A DNA stretch of 64,000 bases, from the NCBI GenBank assembly GCA_011620585.1, contig WOYV01000070.1, forward strand, positions 62,001 to 126,000. Direction: 5' to 3'. Shown piece after piece: positions 46,625 to 57,528 of this stretch. A program made the translations under genes and the position numbers. The stretch is from Draconibacterium sp. GTDB lineage: Bacteria > Bacteroidota > Bacteroidia > Bacteroidales > Prolixibacteraceae. Under the pieces are notes generated by a model. That model made no database searches. It saw only the letters and a list, made by a program, of their open reading frames with translations, and was not told the origin of the DNA. Positions within the stretch are counted from its first letter, which is position 1. Each line of letters opens with the position of its first letter.

Positions 46625-49600
46625 ATGGCATTTGTAAATAAAATTCTGGGTAGAATTCTCGGGAACAAATCAGAACGTGATATCAAGGATATTAGTCCAG
46701 TCATCGATAAAATTCATGAAGAATATAAACGGATCATTCAACTTTCAAACGACGGGTTACGGGCCGAATCGGATAAGTTAAGGCAAATTATCGCCGATCG
46801 GATCAAACCCGAGGAAGACGAGATAGCTGCATTGAAAGTGGAAGTGGAAGAAGTGGATATTCAGGAAACTGAAAATATCTACGAACGCATCGACAAGCTC
46901 GAAGAAAAGATCGATGAAAAGTTGGAAGCAGTTTTAAATGAAATACTTCCCATAGCATTTGCGGTGGTAAAAGACACGGCACGACGATTTACCGAAAATA
47001 AAAATGTTGTGGTTACCGCCAACGATTTCGACCGCAACCTGGCTGCCAAACGCGACAGTATTGTGATTAAAGGTGAGAAAGCTGAATGGAGCAATACCTG
47101 GCTGGCCGGAGGAAACCCAACCACCTGGAACATGATCCACTACGATGTTCAGTTAATTGGAGGCGTGGTTCTTCATCGCGGAAATATTGCAGAGATGGCA
47201 ACTGGTGAAGGAAAGACACTGGTAGCAACCCTTCCCGTGTTTTTGAATGCACTCACAGGGAAAGGGGTTCACCTGGTAACGGTAAACGATTACCTTGCAA
47301 AGCGTGATGCCGAATGGATGGGGCCTATTTTTGAATTCCACGGCCTTCGCGTTGACTGTATCGATAAACATCAACCCAATTCTGAAGCCCGCAGAAACGC
47401 ATACAACGCCGATATTACGTATGGTACCAACAACGAATTTGGGTTCGACTACCTGCGTGATAATATGGCGATCAATCCCGAAGACCTGGTTCAGCGAAAA
47501 CATCAGTATGCGATTGTCGACGAGGTTGACTCGGTTTTGATTGATGACGCACGAACTCCATTAATTATTTCGGGCCCGGTTCCAAAAGGCGAGAATCAAC
47601 AGTTCGAGGAATTAAAAGGGTATGTAGAAAAGTTATACAGCAAGCAACGCGATTTGGTAAATAAGATTTTTATTGAGGCCAAACGTCTGCTTTCCAAACC
47701 CGATGCCACATCGGAAGAAAAGAAAGAAGGTGGTTTGCTTTTACTGCGTGCACACAAAGGTTTGCCAAAAAATAAATCCATCATCAAGTTTCTGAGCGAA
47801 GAAGGCATGAAAGCGCTCCTGCAAAAAACCGAAAATTTCTATATGCAGGAGAACAACAAAAATATGCACATCGTTACCGATCCGCTGTATTTTGTAATCG
47901 AAGAAAAACAAAATTCGGTAGAACTTACCGACAAAGGTATCGACCTGCTTTCGGAAGGACTGGAAGATCCCAATTTCTTTGTACTGCCCGACATGGGAAG
48001 TAAAATAGCAGAATTGGATAATTCGGGAATGGACGCCGATAAATTGCAGGAAGCCAAAGATAAGTTATTGCAGGATTACGCAATTAAGTCGGAACGGGTT
48101 CATACCATCAACCAGTTGTTTAAAGCCTACACCATGTTCGAAAAAGACGTGGAATATGTAGTGATAGACAATAAAGTGAAGATCGTTGACGAACAAACCG
48201 GCCGTATTATGGAAGGCCGTCGTTATTCCGACGGTTTGCACCAGGCTATCGAAGCAAAAGAAAGTGTGAAAGTGGAAGCAGCCACTCAGACTTTTGCGAC
48301 CATTACCTTACAGAATTATTTCAGGATGTACCACAAACTTTCGGGTATGACTGGTACTGCCGAAACTGAAGCCGGGGAATTCTGGGATATTTACAAACTG
48401 GAAGTGGTTGTTATTCCCACCAACCGCCCGATTGTTCGCGATGACCGTCAGGATCTGGTTTATAAAACAAAACGTGAAAAATACAATGCGGTAATCGACG
48501 AGATTGTAAAGCTTCATCATGCCGGTCGCCCGGTTTTGGTGGGTACTACTTCGGTTGAAATCTCGGAGTTACTAAGCCGCATGTTAAAAATAAAAGGAAT
48601 CAAACACAATGTGCTGAACGCCAAATTACACGCGCGTGAAGCCGACATTGTGGCCGAAGCAGGTCAGTCGGGGACAGTTACCATTGCCACCAACATGGCA
48701 GGTCGTGGTACCGACATCAAACTAACCGAACAGGTGAAGGCTGCCGGCGGTTTGGCAATTATTGGTACCGAACGACACGACTCCCGACGCGTTGACCGAC
48801 AGTTACGGGGACGTGCCGGTCGTCAGGGAGACCCGGGGTCATCACAGTTTTATGTTTCGCTTGAAGACGATTTGATGCGTTTGTTTGGCTCCGATCGTAT
48901 TTCAGGAATCATGGACCGTTTGGGACTCGAAGAGGGTGAAGTTATCCAGCATTCGATGATTTCGAAATCGATAGAACGGGCTCAGAAGAAGGTAGAAGAG
49001 AACAACTTTGGAATTCGTAAACGACTACTCGAATACGACGATGTGATGAACTCGCAACGCGAAGTGGTTTACAAACGCCGCCGTCATGCCTTATTTGGCG
49101 AACGCCTCGAAGTGGATGTTTTAAATATGATGTACGATGCAGTTGAAGATTTGGTAGACGAATATTATGGATCTGATCAGTTCGAGGATTTCAACATGGA
49201 ATTGATGCGCTTACTTTCTCTTGAATCTCCTGTAAGTCAGGAAGAATTTAAAGCATTGAATGCCGGTGATATCACCCAAAAAATATATGATAAAATGATT
49301 AGTGGGTACAACCGCAAAGTCGAGAACATCTCGAAACAGGCTTACCCGGTGATCAAAAATGTGTATGAGACTAAAAAAGAGGTGTACACCAATATTGTAG
49401 TTCCTATTTCTGATGGAAAACGCACGTACCAGATTATTTGTAACCTCGAAAAGGCGTACCTCAATAAAGGGAAAGAGCTGGTAAAATCGTACCAGAAACA
49501 GATTGTGCTGAATACCATTGACGAAGGCTGGAAAGAACAACTCCGCGAAATGGACGATTTGAAACAATCGGTACAGAATGCAACTTACGAACAGAAAGAT

Positions 49601-49945
49601 CCTTTGCTGATCTATAAATTCGAATCATTCAACCTGTTTAAAGAATTAATAAACAAGGTGAATAAGCAAGTGGTATCGACACTGATGAAGGGACAGATCC
49701 CAATTCAGGATCCTGACCAGGTTCGTCAAGCCGAGGCACGCAAACGAATGGATATGAGCCGTTACCGGACACAAAAATCTGAATCTCCCGAAGCCGGAAA
49801 TGCAATGTCGGGGGCAAATACGCAGACCCAGGAACGTTCGAAACCACAACCTGTAACGGTTGAAAAAAGGGTTGGCCGAAACGATCCCTGTCCTTGCGGT
49901 AGCGGGAAAAAATATAAGCAATGCCACGGCAGAGGCGAACTTTAA
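46625..49945 (+). CDS. secA: preprotein translocase subunit SecA
   Basis: 1106 aa; [41 protein letters not shown]-terminal zinc tail [17 protein letters not shown]. Confidence 0.97.
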   Translation: MAFVNKILGRILGNKSERDIKDISPVIDKIHEEYKRIIQLSNDGLRAESDKLRQIIADRIKPEEDEIAALKVEVEEVDIQETENIYERIDKLEEKIDEKLEAVLNEILPIAFAVVKDTARRFTENKNVVVTANDFDRNLAAKRDSIVIKGEKAEWSNTWLAGGNPTTWNMIHYDVQLIGGVVLHRGNIAEMATGEGKTLVATLPVFLNALTGKGVHLVTVNDYLAKRDAEWMGPIFEFHGLRVDCIDKHQPNSEARRNAYNADITYGTNNEFGFDYLRDNMAINPEDLVQRKHQYAIVDEVDSVLIDDARTPLIISGPVPKGENQQFEELKGYVEKLYSKQRDLVNKIFIEAKRLLSKPDATSEEKKEGGLLLLRAHKGLPKNKSIIKFLSEEGMKALLQKTENFYMQENNKNMHIVTDPLYFVIEEKQNSVELTDKGIDLLSEGLEDPNFFVLPDMGSKIAELDNSGMDADKLQEAKDKLLQDYAIKSERVHTINQLFKAYTMFEKDVEYVVIDNKVKIVDEQTGRIMEGRRYSDGLHQAIEAKESVKVEAATQTFATITLQNYFRMYHKLSGMTGTAETEAGEFWDIYKLEVVVIPTNRPIVRDDRQDLVYKTKREKYNAVIDEIVKLHHAGRPVLVGTTSVEISELLSRMLKIKGIKHNVLNAKLHAREADIVAEAGQSGTVTIATNMAGRGTDIKLTEQVKAAGGLAIIGTERHDSRRVDRQLRGRAGRQGDPGSSQFYVSLEDDLMRLFGSDRISGIMDRLGLEEGEVIQHSMISKSIERAQKKVEENNFGIRKRLLEYDDVMNSQREVVYKRRRHALFGERLEVDVLNMMYDAVEDLVDEYYGSDQFEDFNMELMRLLSLESPVSQEEFKALNAGDITQKIYDKMISGYNRKVENISKQAYPVIKNVYETKKEVYTNIVVPISDGKRTYQIICNLEKAYLNKGKELVKSYQKQIVLNTIDEGWKEQLREMDDLKQSVQNATYEQKDPLLIYKFESFNLFKELINKVNKQVVSTLMKGQIPIQDPDQVRQAEARKRMDMSRYRTQKSESPEAGNAMSGANTQTQERSKPQPVTVEKRVGRNDPCPCGSGKKYKQCHGRGEL

Positions 49946-49965
49946 TTATTGGAAAATAGAATATT

Positions 49966-50784
49966 ATGATGCCAATTTTAGGTTTTATTCACTGGAACGT
50001 TGATCCTGAAATATTTCACATCGGTAACTTATCCATTCGGTGGTATGGGCTTTTGTTTGCCGGGGGTTTTTTACTGGGTTACAGTATCGGTGAAAGGATG
50101 TTGAAATCGGAAAAGGTGAGTCAGAAATGGATCGACAGCCTTTTCTTTTACATGATTATTGCCACAGTAGTTGGTGCGCGTCTTGGGCACGTCCTGTTTT
50201 ATGGATGGGATTATTATTCGCAACATCCGGGCGAGATCATTAAAGTTTGGCACGGAGGCCTGGCAAGCCACGGCGGAGCGCTTGGCATTTTGGTGGCTTT
50301 GTATATTTATTCAAAACGGGTTAGTAAACGCACCATGCTTTGGGCGCTCGACAGGGTAGTGGTTCCAACCGCGTTGGTTGCTGCGTTTATACGCACCGGA
50401 AACCTGATGAATTCGGAAATATACGGAATTCAAACTTCGTTGCCATGGGGGTTTATTTTCGAGCGGAACGGGGAATTGGTACCCAAACATCCCACACAGA
50501 TATACGAAGCATTGGCTTATTTAATCACGTTTGGAGTATTAACTTATATGTATCGTAAAACTTCGGCCAAAGACCGTCCCGGACTTTTAATGGGCGCTTT
50601 CTTTATTTTTGTCTTTGCAGCCCGGTTCTTTATCGAGTTTATAAAAGAAGACCAGGAAGCGTTTGAAGCCGGAATGGTACTAAATATGGGACAATGGCTA
50701 AGTATTCCATTTGTTTTAACTGGAATATTCCTTGTGGTAAGAGCGATTAAAAAACCTGAAGTGATTTTTAACAATTCGCACTAA
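49966..50784 (+). CDS. lgt: prolipoprotein diacylglyceryl transferase
   Basis: SIRWYGLLFAGGFLLGY; WHGGLASHGGALG; RTGNLMNSEIYG. Confidence 0.93.
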   Translation: MMPILGFIHWNVDPEIFHIGNLSIRWYGLLFAGGFLLGYSIGERMLKSEKVSQKWIDSLFFYMIIATVVGARLGHVLFYGWDYYSQHPGEIIKVWHGGLASHGGALGILVALYIYSKRVSKRTMLWALDRVVVPTALVAAFIRTGNLMNSEIYGIQTSLPWGFIFERNGELVPKHPTQIYEALAYLITFGVLTYMYRKTSAKDRPGLLMGAFFIFVFAARFFIEFIKEDQEAFEAGMVLNMGQWLSIPFVLTGIFLVVRAIKKPEVIFNNSH

Positions 50785-50877
50785 ATATTTGTTAATTGTC
50801 AATAAAATACTTATTTGTATTTTGTCGAAAGCGAGAAAAAAGATTTAATTTGTACGCAACTCAGAAAATTAAGGATT

Positions 50878-51465
50878 ATGGTAGAGATAGGAAAATATAA
50901 AATGGTGACGTTGACATACGATTTACGTATTGACGACGAAAATGGAGAAATGATCGAGCAGGCAACAGTCGAAAGTCCGCTACAGTTTTTATACGGCGCT
51001 GGTTTAATGCTGCCTGAGTTTGAAACACATTTGGCAGGATTGAAGCAGGATGATCCGTTTGACATCAAATTGAATTCAACAGATGCCTATGGCGATGTGA
51101 ATGAAGATGCGATTGTTGAATTACCGACCTCAGTATTTCTGGTAAACGGTGAATTCGACAGCGAATTGATCAAAATTGGGAATACCGTTCCGATGATGAG
51201 CAGCAATGGTCAGCGTTTGAACGGAATTGTTTTGGAAGTAACTGACGACACTGTAAAAATGGATTTCAACCATCCCTTAGCCGGAGAAGACTTATTCTTT
51301 TCTGGGAAAGTGATTGAAGTGCGTGAAGCTTCAGATGCCGAAGTAGCTGAGATCCTTTCAGGTGGCAGTGGCGGATGTGGTTGCGGAAGCCACGATCACG
51401 ATCATGGGTGCAGCAGTGGTTCGTGCGGGACCGACGGCGGCGGCGGATGTGGATGCGGCTGCTAA
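50878..51465 (+). CDS. FKBP-type peptidyl-prolyl isomerase (SlyD-like) with Cys/His-rich tail
   Basis: SPLQFLYGAGLMLPEFETHLAGL; FNHPLAGEDLFFSGKVIEVREA; tail GGCGCGSHDHDHGCSSGSCGTDGGGGCGCGC. Confidence 0.88.
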   Translation: MVEIGKYKMVTLTYDLRIDDENGEMIEQATVESPLQFLYGAGLMLPEFETHLAGLKQDDPFDIKLNSTDAYGDVNEDAIVELPTSVFLVNGEFDSELIKIGNTVPMMSSNGQRLNGIVLEVTDDTVKMDFNHPLAGEDLFFSGKVIEVREASDAEVAEILSGGSGGCGCGSHDHDHGCSSGSCGTDGGGGCGCGC

Positions 51466-51499
51466 TTTGTTTTAATAATACGATCAAATTAATATCTTT

Positions 51500-51541
51500 A
51501 AGCCCTGTTTTCTTAAAATAGAGAAAACAGGGTTTTATTTT
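51500..51541 (+). terminator. rho-independent terminator of the FKBP gene
   Basis: CCCTGTTTTCTtaaaatAGAGAAAACAGGG + T-rich tract. Confidence 0.8.
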
Positions 51542-51544
51542 TTT

Positions 51545-52618
51545 ATGAATACATTCGGTCACATATTTCGTCTCACCTCGTTTGGAGAATCGCATGGCAG
51601 AGGCATCGGTGGAATAATCGATGGTTGCCCGGCAGGGTTGCAGGTTGACGTGGATTTGATTCAACAAGATCTTGCACGAAGAAAACCGGGACAATCGAAA
51701 ATTACCACCCAGCGGAAAGAACCAGACCAGGTAGAATTTCTATCCGGTATTTTTGAAGGAAAAACCCAGGGAACTCCAATCGCTTTTGTGGTTTGGAACC
51801 AAGACCAGCATTCGAACGATTATAATGATCTGAAAGATATTTACCGTCCGTCTCATGCCGATTATACTTACATTCAGAAATACGGAACCCGCGATCATCG
51901 TGGAGGAGGACGTTCTTCTGCCCGTGAAACCATTGCCCGCGTGGTAGCCGGCGCCATCGCCAAGCAGGTACTCGCCCAGGTTGGGGTAAAAATCCAGGCT
52001 TTTGTTTCGCAGGTTGGTGAAATCAAACTTGAAAAGTCGTACAAGGAACTCGACCTTTCAAAAACTGAAGACACTATTGTGCGCTGCCCTGATTCGGAAA
52101 CAGCCGAAGCGATGATCGACCGAATTGTAAAAGCAGGAAAAGATCACGATACAGTAGGTGGCGTAATTACGGGGGTGGCCACTGGTATTCCGGCTGGCTG
52201 GGGCGAACCTGTTTTTAATAAGTTGCATGCCGATCTTGGATTTGCCATGTTAGGAATCAACGCTGTAAAAGGATTTGAATACGGTTCAGGATTTCGCGGT
52301 ACTGCATTAAGTGGATCACAACACAACGACATTTTCATAAATACCGAAAGTGGCATCCGGACAAAGACCAATCATTCAGGAGGAATTCAAGGTGGGATTT
52401 CCAATGGCGAAGATGTATATTTCAATGTAGCATTTAAACCCATTGCAACGCTTTTAAAACAACAGCAAACACTCGATAAAGATAAAAACGAAACAACGAT
52501 TAACCCTAAAGGCAGGCACGATCCATGTGTATTACCACGTGCGGTACCCATTGTTGAAGCAATGGCTGCATTGGTTTTAGTTGATCATTATTTGCTAAAT
52601 AAAATTAACTCGCTATAA
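51545..52618 (+). CDS. aroC: chorismate synthase
   Basis: [76 protein letters not shown]. Confidence 0.97.
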   Translation: MNTFGHIFRLTSFGESHGRGIGGIIDGCPAGLQVDVDLIQQDLARRKPGQSKITTQRKEPDQVEFLSGIFEGKTQGTPIAFVVWNQDQHSNDYNDLKDIYRPSHADYTYIQKYGTRDHRGGGRSSARETIARVVAGAIAKQVLAQVGVKIQAFVSQVGEIKLEKSYKELDLSKTEDTIVRCPDSETAEAMIDRIVKAGKDHDTVGGVITGVATGIPAGWGEPVFNKLHADLGFAMLGINAVKGFEYGSGFRGTALSGSQHNDIFINTESGIRTKTNHSGGIQGGISNGEDVYFNVAFKPIATLLKQQQTLDKDKNETTINPKGRHDPCVLPRAVPIVEAMAALVLVDHYLLNKINSL

Positions 52619-52620
52619 TT

Positions 52621-53034
52621 ATGCCAAGAAGAAAAAGAAACAGAAGGATACAGGTTCCGCCCGTAATTAAGGGAATGTCGGTGTACGGTATCAGGGGAAG
52701 AAAATCGAATGAAGTGATTTTGCGACTGGAAGAGTACGAGGCGATCCGGTTGTTGGATTACCAGAATCTCACACAGGAAGAAGCAGCTGTTTATATGGAT
52801 GTTTCGCGCCCTACACTTACACGAATTTATGAAGAGGCCAGGAATAAGGTAGCTACTGCATTTGTAGAAGGACGCGATTTGATTTTTAGAGGAGGAGATG
52901 TATATTTTGACAAAAACTGGTACCACTGTAACTCGTGCAAGGCCAGCTTTAGCGATTATTCAGAGATTGTAAACCAGTGCCCGGTTTGTAGCTCCGGGGA
53001 AATTACTTCTTTAAACGAATACTTTGCCGACTAA
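52621..53034 (+). CDS. DUF134 domain-containing DNA-binding protein
   Basis: MPRRKRNRRIQVPP; LEEYEAIRLLDYQNLTQEEAAVYMDVSRPTLTRIYEEAR HTH; CxxC pairs. Confidence 0.88.
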   Translation: MPRRKRNRRIQVPPVIKGMSVYGIRGRKSNEVILRLEEYEAIRLLDYQNLTQEEAAVYMDVSRPTLTRIYEEARNKVATAFVEGRDLIFRGGDVYFDKNWYHCNSCKASFSDYSEIVNQCPVCSSGEITSLNEYFAD

Positions 53035-53044
53035 AAAGAAAAAA

Positions 53045-53068
53045 CCTCCGGTTCAGTAACCGGAGGTA
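53045..53068 (+). terminator. terminator-like hairpin after the DUF134 gene
   Basis: ACCTCCGGTTcagtAACCGGAGGT. Confidence 0.65.
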
Positions 53069-53302
53069 CCCAATTAAGTTGTGATAAAACCAGAGCCCTA
53101 GTACACTAGGATGATGCAATTTACAATTATTGAAGTATTGTTGTCAAGTATTCTTTCAATACAAATATCCAAATCAGTAATACTGTTATTTTATCAATCT
53201 CCGAAAACCGCGCTATATCTGCACTCTGAAGATTACATAACAGACAAAAATGTCTGATTTATTTTTTGTCACTTATCGCTTTTTAAATATCAACTTATCA
53301 TA

Positions 53303-53323
53303 TAAATTTGTGCGTTAAATTTG
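53303..53323 (+). promoter_or_regulatory. tandem TAAATTTG boxes
   Basis: TAAATTTG at 53303-53310 and 53316-53323, upstream of ATG 53328. Confidence 0.45.
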
Positions 53324-53327
53324 AACA

Positions 53328-53879
53328 ATGAAAATCCGCAAGCTTTTACGAATATTTCACCGCGATCTTGGCTATTTTATCGTAGGTATGACAATTGTTT
53401 ATGTTGTCTCGGGTATTTTTCTGAATCACCGTCACGATTTTAATCCCGATTATAGTATCTATTCCGAGGAGTTTTCTTTTGATCCAAATGCAAAGGATGC
53501 CACAAACAAGGCTACTTTAATTGCGATAATTAACGATTTGCCGCACGATTTGAAATACAAAAAGCATTATATCGATAGCGAAGGCATGGTAAAAGTATTT
53601 ATCGAAAGTGGGGAAGTAGTTATAAATCCTGACAGTGGAAAAGGTGTTTTTCGTTACCTCGAGCGCCGTCCCGTAATTTTTGGCATGAATAAATTACACC
53701 GGGCTGCTATTGGTACAGTATGGAAGTGGGTGAGCGATATTATGGCATTTATCCTGCTTTTTGTAGCTGTTACGGGCCTATTTCTTCTGAAAGGAAAACG
53801 TGGATTTATTCGTTGGGGCCTGTGGTGGATGATTGCAGGATTTGTAGTACCTTTGGTTTTTATATTGATATTTGTTTAA
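53328..53879 (+). CDS. PepSY-associated TM helix domain protein
   Basis: FHRDLGYFIVGMTIVYVVSGIFLNHRHDFNPDY...LHRAAIGTVWKWVSDIMAFILLFVAVTGLFLLKGKRG. Confidence 0.82.
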   Translation: MKIRKLLRIFHRDLGYFIVGMTIVYVVSGIFLNHRHDFNPDYSIYSEEFSFDPNAKDATNKATLIAIINDLPHDLKYKKHYIDSEGMVKVFIESGEVVINPDSGKGVFRYLERRPVIFGMNKLHRAAIGTVWKWVSDIMAFILLFVAVTGLFLLKGKRGFIRWGLWWMIAGFVVPLVFILIFV

Positions 53880-53904
53880 CCTTAAATAATTAAAAGTCAC
53901 AAAA

Positions 53905-54393
53905 ATGAAAAATCTCGTATTACTGAGCATTGTTGCCGCCTTCTTGTTTTCGTGCGGACAAGCTCCTAAAAATCAGGAGGCAAAGAACGAAGAGCCTCTA
54001 AAGGAAGCTGTTGTTTTAAGCATCGATGATCTTTTGGCCCAGGCATCTGATCTGGCCGACAAAGAAGTTGTTGTTAAAGGAACTGTTATGCATGTTTGTA
54101 AAGAAGGTGGAGCGCGTTGTTTCTTAATGGGAAGCGGCGAAGAAATAACCATTCGTGTTGAAGCCGGAGAAAAGATTGGCGCATTTACCCAGGAGCAAAT
54201 GGGTAGCGAGGTGCAGATCGTTGGAATTCTGAAAGAAGTAAAATCCGAAGCTGAAGCTCATAATCCAGGGGCAGAACACGGAGAAGCAACCGAAGATGCT
54301 GAAACTCAAGATGCTCATAAAATACTTGCCGAAAATCAGGCTGCTGCCGAACGCGAGTTTTTTATCGAAGGAATTGCGGTAAAGGAATTATAG
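53905..54393 (+). CDS. OB-fold-like lipoprotein
   Basis: MKNLVLLSIVAAFLFSCGQ lipobox; DKEVVVKGTVMHVCKEGGARCFLMGSGEEITIRVEAG. Confidence 0.65.
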   Translation: MKNLVLLSIVAAFLFSCGQAPKNQEAKNEEPLKEAVVLSIDDLLAQASDLADKEVVVKGTVMHVCKEGGARCFLMGSGEEITIRVEAGEKIGAFTQEQMGSEVQIVGILKEVKSEAEAHNPGAEHGEATEDAETQDAHKILAENQAAAEREFFIEGIAVKEL

Positions 54394-54407
54394 TTATTTA
54401 ACGATGA

Positions 54408-54440
54408 TATAAAAAAGGAGAACTTTACTGTTCTTCTTTT
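54408..54440. terminator. bidirectional terminator-like hairpin
   Basis: AAAAAAGGAGAACtttactGTTCTTCTTTTTTT between convergent genes. Confidence 0.55.
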
Positions 54441-54901
54441 TTTATGTCTTCTGCCGGAATAAATTCGAGCGATACAGAATTTACACAATGACGGGTGTCT
54501 TTATTGGTAAAACCTTCGCCGTAAAATACATGACCTAAGTGGGCTCCGCAATTGGTACAGGTAATTTCAGTTCGGCGGCCGTCTGCATCGGGCAATTTAT
54601 GAACTGCTCCTTCAATTTCATCATCAAAACTTGGCCACCCGCAATGCGAATCAAATTTGTCGGATGAACGGTATAAAGGAGCTCTGCAACGTTTACACAC
54701 ATACAAACCGGTTCCTTTAAAATCATAATATTCTCCTGTATACGGGCGTTCTGTCCCTTTATCTTCAATTACATACCGTTCGAATTCGGTGAGTTGTTTG
54801 TACTTCATTTCTTTCTTTTTTTGTTCGTTTTCTTTGGTGTTATTTTGTGAATTTGCCGAATATGCAGCAAAAAACAACACCAGTATTACTATTGTTTTCA
54901 T
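54425..54901 (-). CDS. msrB: peptide-methionine (R)-S-oxide reductase, exported
   Basis: [53 protein letters not shown]; signal peptide. Confidence 0.95.
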   Translation of the reverse strand: MKTIVILVLFFAAYSANSQNNTKENEQKKKEMKYKQLTEFERYVIEDKGTERPYTGEYYDFKGTGLYVCKRCRAPLYRSSDKFDSHCGWPSFDDEIEGAVHKLPDADGRRTEITCTNCGAHLGHVFYGEGFTNKDTRHCVNSVSLEFIPAEDIKKEEQ

Positions 54902-55000
54902 AGTTTAGAAACATTTGAGAATCGCTACTTGTTTAACGGAAACATTAAATTGTCGGGGATTGTGTGATGGCTTTCGTACATTTGCCTTTAAATCATCGAA

Positions 55001-55690
55001 ATGGAAATACCCGTAATTTACCAGGATGAACATCTGATTGTGGTGAACAAACCGGTTGATCTGCCGGTTCACAAAAACGATTTTATGCCACACGACGCCG
55101 GCTATCTTACCAAGTTAATTGGGGACATTGCCGGGAAGTGGATTTACAACGTGCATCGCCTCGATTCGAAAACTTCCGGTTTAATCGTTTTGGCTTTTTC
55201 TTCAGAAGTAGCGCACGAAATGGCGCTTTTGTTTGAACGCAGGGAAGTTCAAAAAAAATATATGGCAATCGTTCAGGGTAATCCGGGAGAAGGAAGTTTT
55301 AATTCAAAGGTTGTAGTTAAGAAGAAGTCAAATTTTAAAAAATCGGCGCTCACAAATTTTCGCACTTTACAAACGGTCGAAACCGGAATTTCATTTAATG
55401 AAAAACAGAATATTCAGCTTAGTTTGGTCGGGATTTCGACTGAAACCGGGCGCTGGCACCAAATCAGGCAACATTTTGCACAGCATCGTTTCGATATTCT
55501 TGGAGACTCACACCATGGCGATTTCACTTTGAACAAAATCATCACCGAAAAAACAGGAATAAAACGTTTGTTTTTACACGCCAGTGAATTGGGTTTTAGA
55601 CATCCCGTTTCAAACGAACAATTACACTTTAGCGCAGAACTTCCTGATGAGTATCTTGATATTATGAAGTATTATAAAACGGATCAGTGA
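55001..55690 (+). CDS. RluA-family pseudouridine synthase, TruC-like
   Basis: HRLDSKTSGLIVLA; TGRWHQIRQHFAQHRFDILGDSHHGD. Confidence 0.85.
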   Translation: MEIPVIYQDEHLIVVNKPVDLPVHKNDFMPHDAGYLTKLIGDIAGKWIYNVHRLDSKTSGLIVLAFSSEVAHEMALLFERREVQKKYMAIVQGNPGEGSFNSKVVVKKKSNFKKSALTNFRTLQTVETGISFNEKQNIQLSLVGISTETGRWHQIRQHFAQHRFDILGDSHHGDFTLNKIITEKTGIKRLFLHASELGFRHPVSNEQLHFSAELPDEYLDIMKYYKTDQ

Positions 55691-55907
55691 AAAAGGGAAA
55701 TACGAAGAATTGATGGTCGTACGCAACGAGAATGAAAGTGTGACTGTATTTGGGGTTATGGAAGATAACATAATTACCGAAATGTTGATTTTAGTTGGAG
55801 GCGACGACAATGCCATGGTTTATGTGAAAGGAGAGATTAGCCCTGATTTGCTAAATGATAAAGTTAATCTGGCCAATCCCGATAAATTGTTCAGTTTAAA
55901 TTTTTAA
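55665..55907 (+). pseudogene. DUF4252-like C-terminal stub
   Basis: Frame opens as SIIKRISEKGKYEELMVVRNENESVTVFGVMEDNIITEMLILVGGDDNAMVYVKGEIS; no N-terminus or signal peptide; overlaps the 3' end of the previous gene. Confidence 0.6.
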
Positions 55908-55932
55908 ACCATTTTTACTACATATTACAAGC

Positions 55933-55968
55933 CCGGTTCTCAAACTTTATTGGAAGCCGGGCTTTTTA
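55933..55968. terminator. bidirectional terminator
   Basis: AGCCCGGttctcaaactttattggaagCCGGGCT + TTTTATT. Confidence 0.65.
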
Positions 55969-57372
55969 TTACTCCTGCATTGTTTCTGAGAAAAATCTTT
56001 GGCGGTGGCCCTTTGCAAATTGCAGCAGTTTTTTAGCAACTTCAGGGTTCTGGCCGATCACGTTAACGGTTTCAGAAGGGTCATTCACCATATCAAACAA
56101 CGACAAATCGATGTGGTCCTGTTTATATTTTCCGGGCATACCATCTTTCCCAACAGTATCGGTCATCGTACGATAATCATGTGGCAGATGCAATTTCCAT
56201 TTTCCATCTCCACTCATAACCGCTTCAAAATTACTGTTGTTGGTAAAAGCATAATATTCATGTGGATTTTGAACCCCTTCCTTTCCGCTGATTAAATCCC
56301 AAACGTTGGCTCCATCTATTTCATTTTCCGGTAAAGGGACATTGGCTAATTGACAGAGTGTAGGCAGAATATCGATGGTCATCATTGCCTTCTCTGATTG
56401 TTGATTTCCGCTGAGTTGGGCTGGATATTTAATAATGGTTGCCGAGCGTGTCCCTCCATCAAAAGTAGTTCCCTTGGCTTCTCTAAAAGGCGTTGTTCCG
56501 GCATGGTTGCCATACGAAATCCACGGTCCGTTATCAGAAGTGAAAATAAAAATGGTATTGTCATCAACTCCGTTTTCTTTTAATGCCTGGTTGATTTGTC
56601 CCACCGACCAATCGAGTTCCAGAATAACATCGCCGTATAGTCCAACCCCCGATTTTCCTTCAAAATCGGAACTGCAAAACAACGGCACATGTGGCATGTT
56701 ATGAGGAATATACAAGAGAAATGGCTCGTTTTTGTGGCGTTTAATAAAATCAACTGCGTGTTGGGTGTACCATTTCGTCAGCATTTTCTGATCGGCTGAG
56801 TCCAGGTCTTCAATTTTAACTTGTCCATTTTCCCAAAACTGAAGAGGATATTTTCCCCAATACTCAGGATTCTCCGGGTGGTGTTTCCACATATCGTTTG
56901 AATACATCAGTCCGCAGCTTTCGTCGAAGCCCCGGTTTTGAGGTTGGGTTTCGGGCTGATCGCCACAGTGCCATTTCCCGAAGATGGCGGTTTTATATCC
57001 GGCCAACTGAAATACTTCGCCAAGCGTAGCAAAAGTTGTTTCCAGTCCTCGCGCTTTTGGGGCATGGGCGCCAAAAACTTTGGTCCTTCCTGGATAACAT
57101 CCGGTAAGCAAAGCCGCCCTCGACGCTGAACAAACAGCCTGAGGCACATAGAAATTCCGAAACATGATTCCTTCTTCTGCCAGTGTTTTAACATTGGGCG
57201 TCTGAATTTTTAGTTGGCCGAAAGGTGTGAAATCAGCATAACCCGAATCGTCGAGAAATACAATAACAATGTTGGGATGTTTATGAATTTCTTCTTCAGG
57301 TTTTGAATTACAGGAAGTAAGAACGAATGCAAATGAAATAACTATGAAGATGCAGCGAAACAATATTTTCAT
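55969..57372 (-). CDS. sulfatase (arylsulfatase-like lipoprotein)
   Basis: IVIVFLDDSGYADF; formylglycine motif CSASRAALLTG; FTSDNGPW; lipobox VLTSC. Confidence 0.92.
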   Translation of the reverse strand: MKILFRCIFIVISFAFVLTSCNSKPEEEIHKHPNIVIVFLDDSGYADFTPFGQLKIQTPNVKTLAEEGIMFRNFYVPQAVCSASRAALLTGCYPGRTKVFGAHAPKARGLETTFATLGEVFQLAGYKTAIFGKWHCGDQPETQPQNRGFDESCGLMYSNDMWKHHPENPEYWGKYPLQFWENGQVKIEDLDSADQKMLTKWYTQHAVDFIKRHKNEPFLLYIPHNMPHVPLFCSSDFEGKSGVGLYGDVILELDWSVGQINQALKENGVDDNTIFIFTSDNGPWISYGNHAGTTPFREAKGTTFDGGTRSATIIKYPAQLSGNQQSEKAMMTIDILPTLCQLANVPLPENEIDGANVWDLISGKEGVQNPHEYYAFTNNSNFEAVMSGDGKWKLHLPHDYRTMTDTVGKDGMPGKYKQDHIDLSLFDMVNDPSETVNVIGQNPEVAKKLLQFAKGHRQRFFSETMQE

Positions 57373-57528
57373 TTTCGTATGGTTTAAGTAATCTCAAAAA
57401 TAACCTTTTGGTCTGAATTGAAAGAATGTATTTAAACAATTATCAGCCGAGAGAATCGCTTTCTCAATTTTGTACTTGTCGGATACTTATTTTACTTTTA
57501 AGCAATAACAAATCATTCAATATCAACG

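Noticed and set aside
46625-49945. Unusually long SecA (1106 aa)
   Set aside because: SecA of about 1100 aa is normal in Bacteroidota, and the [14 protein letters not shown] tail is standard.
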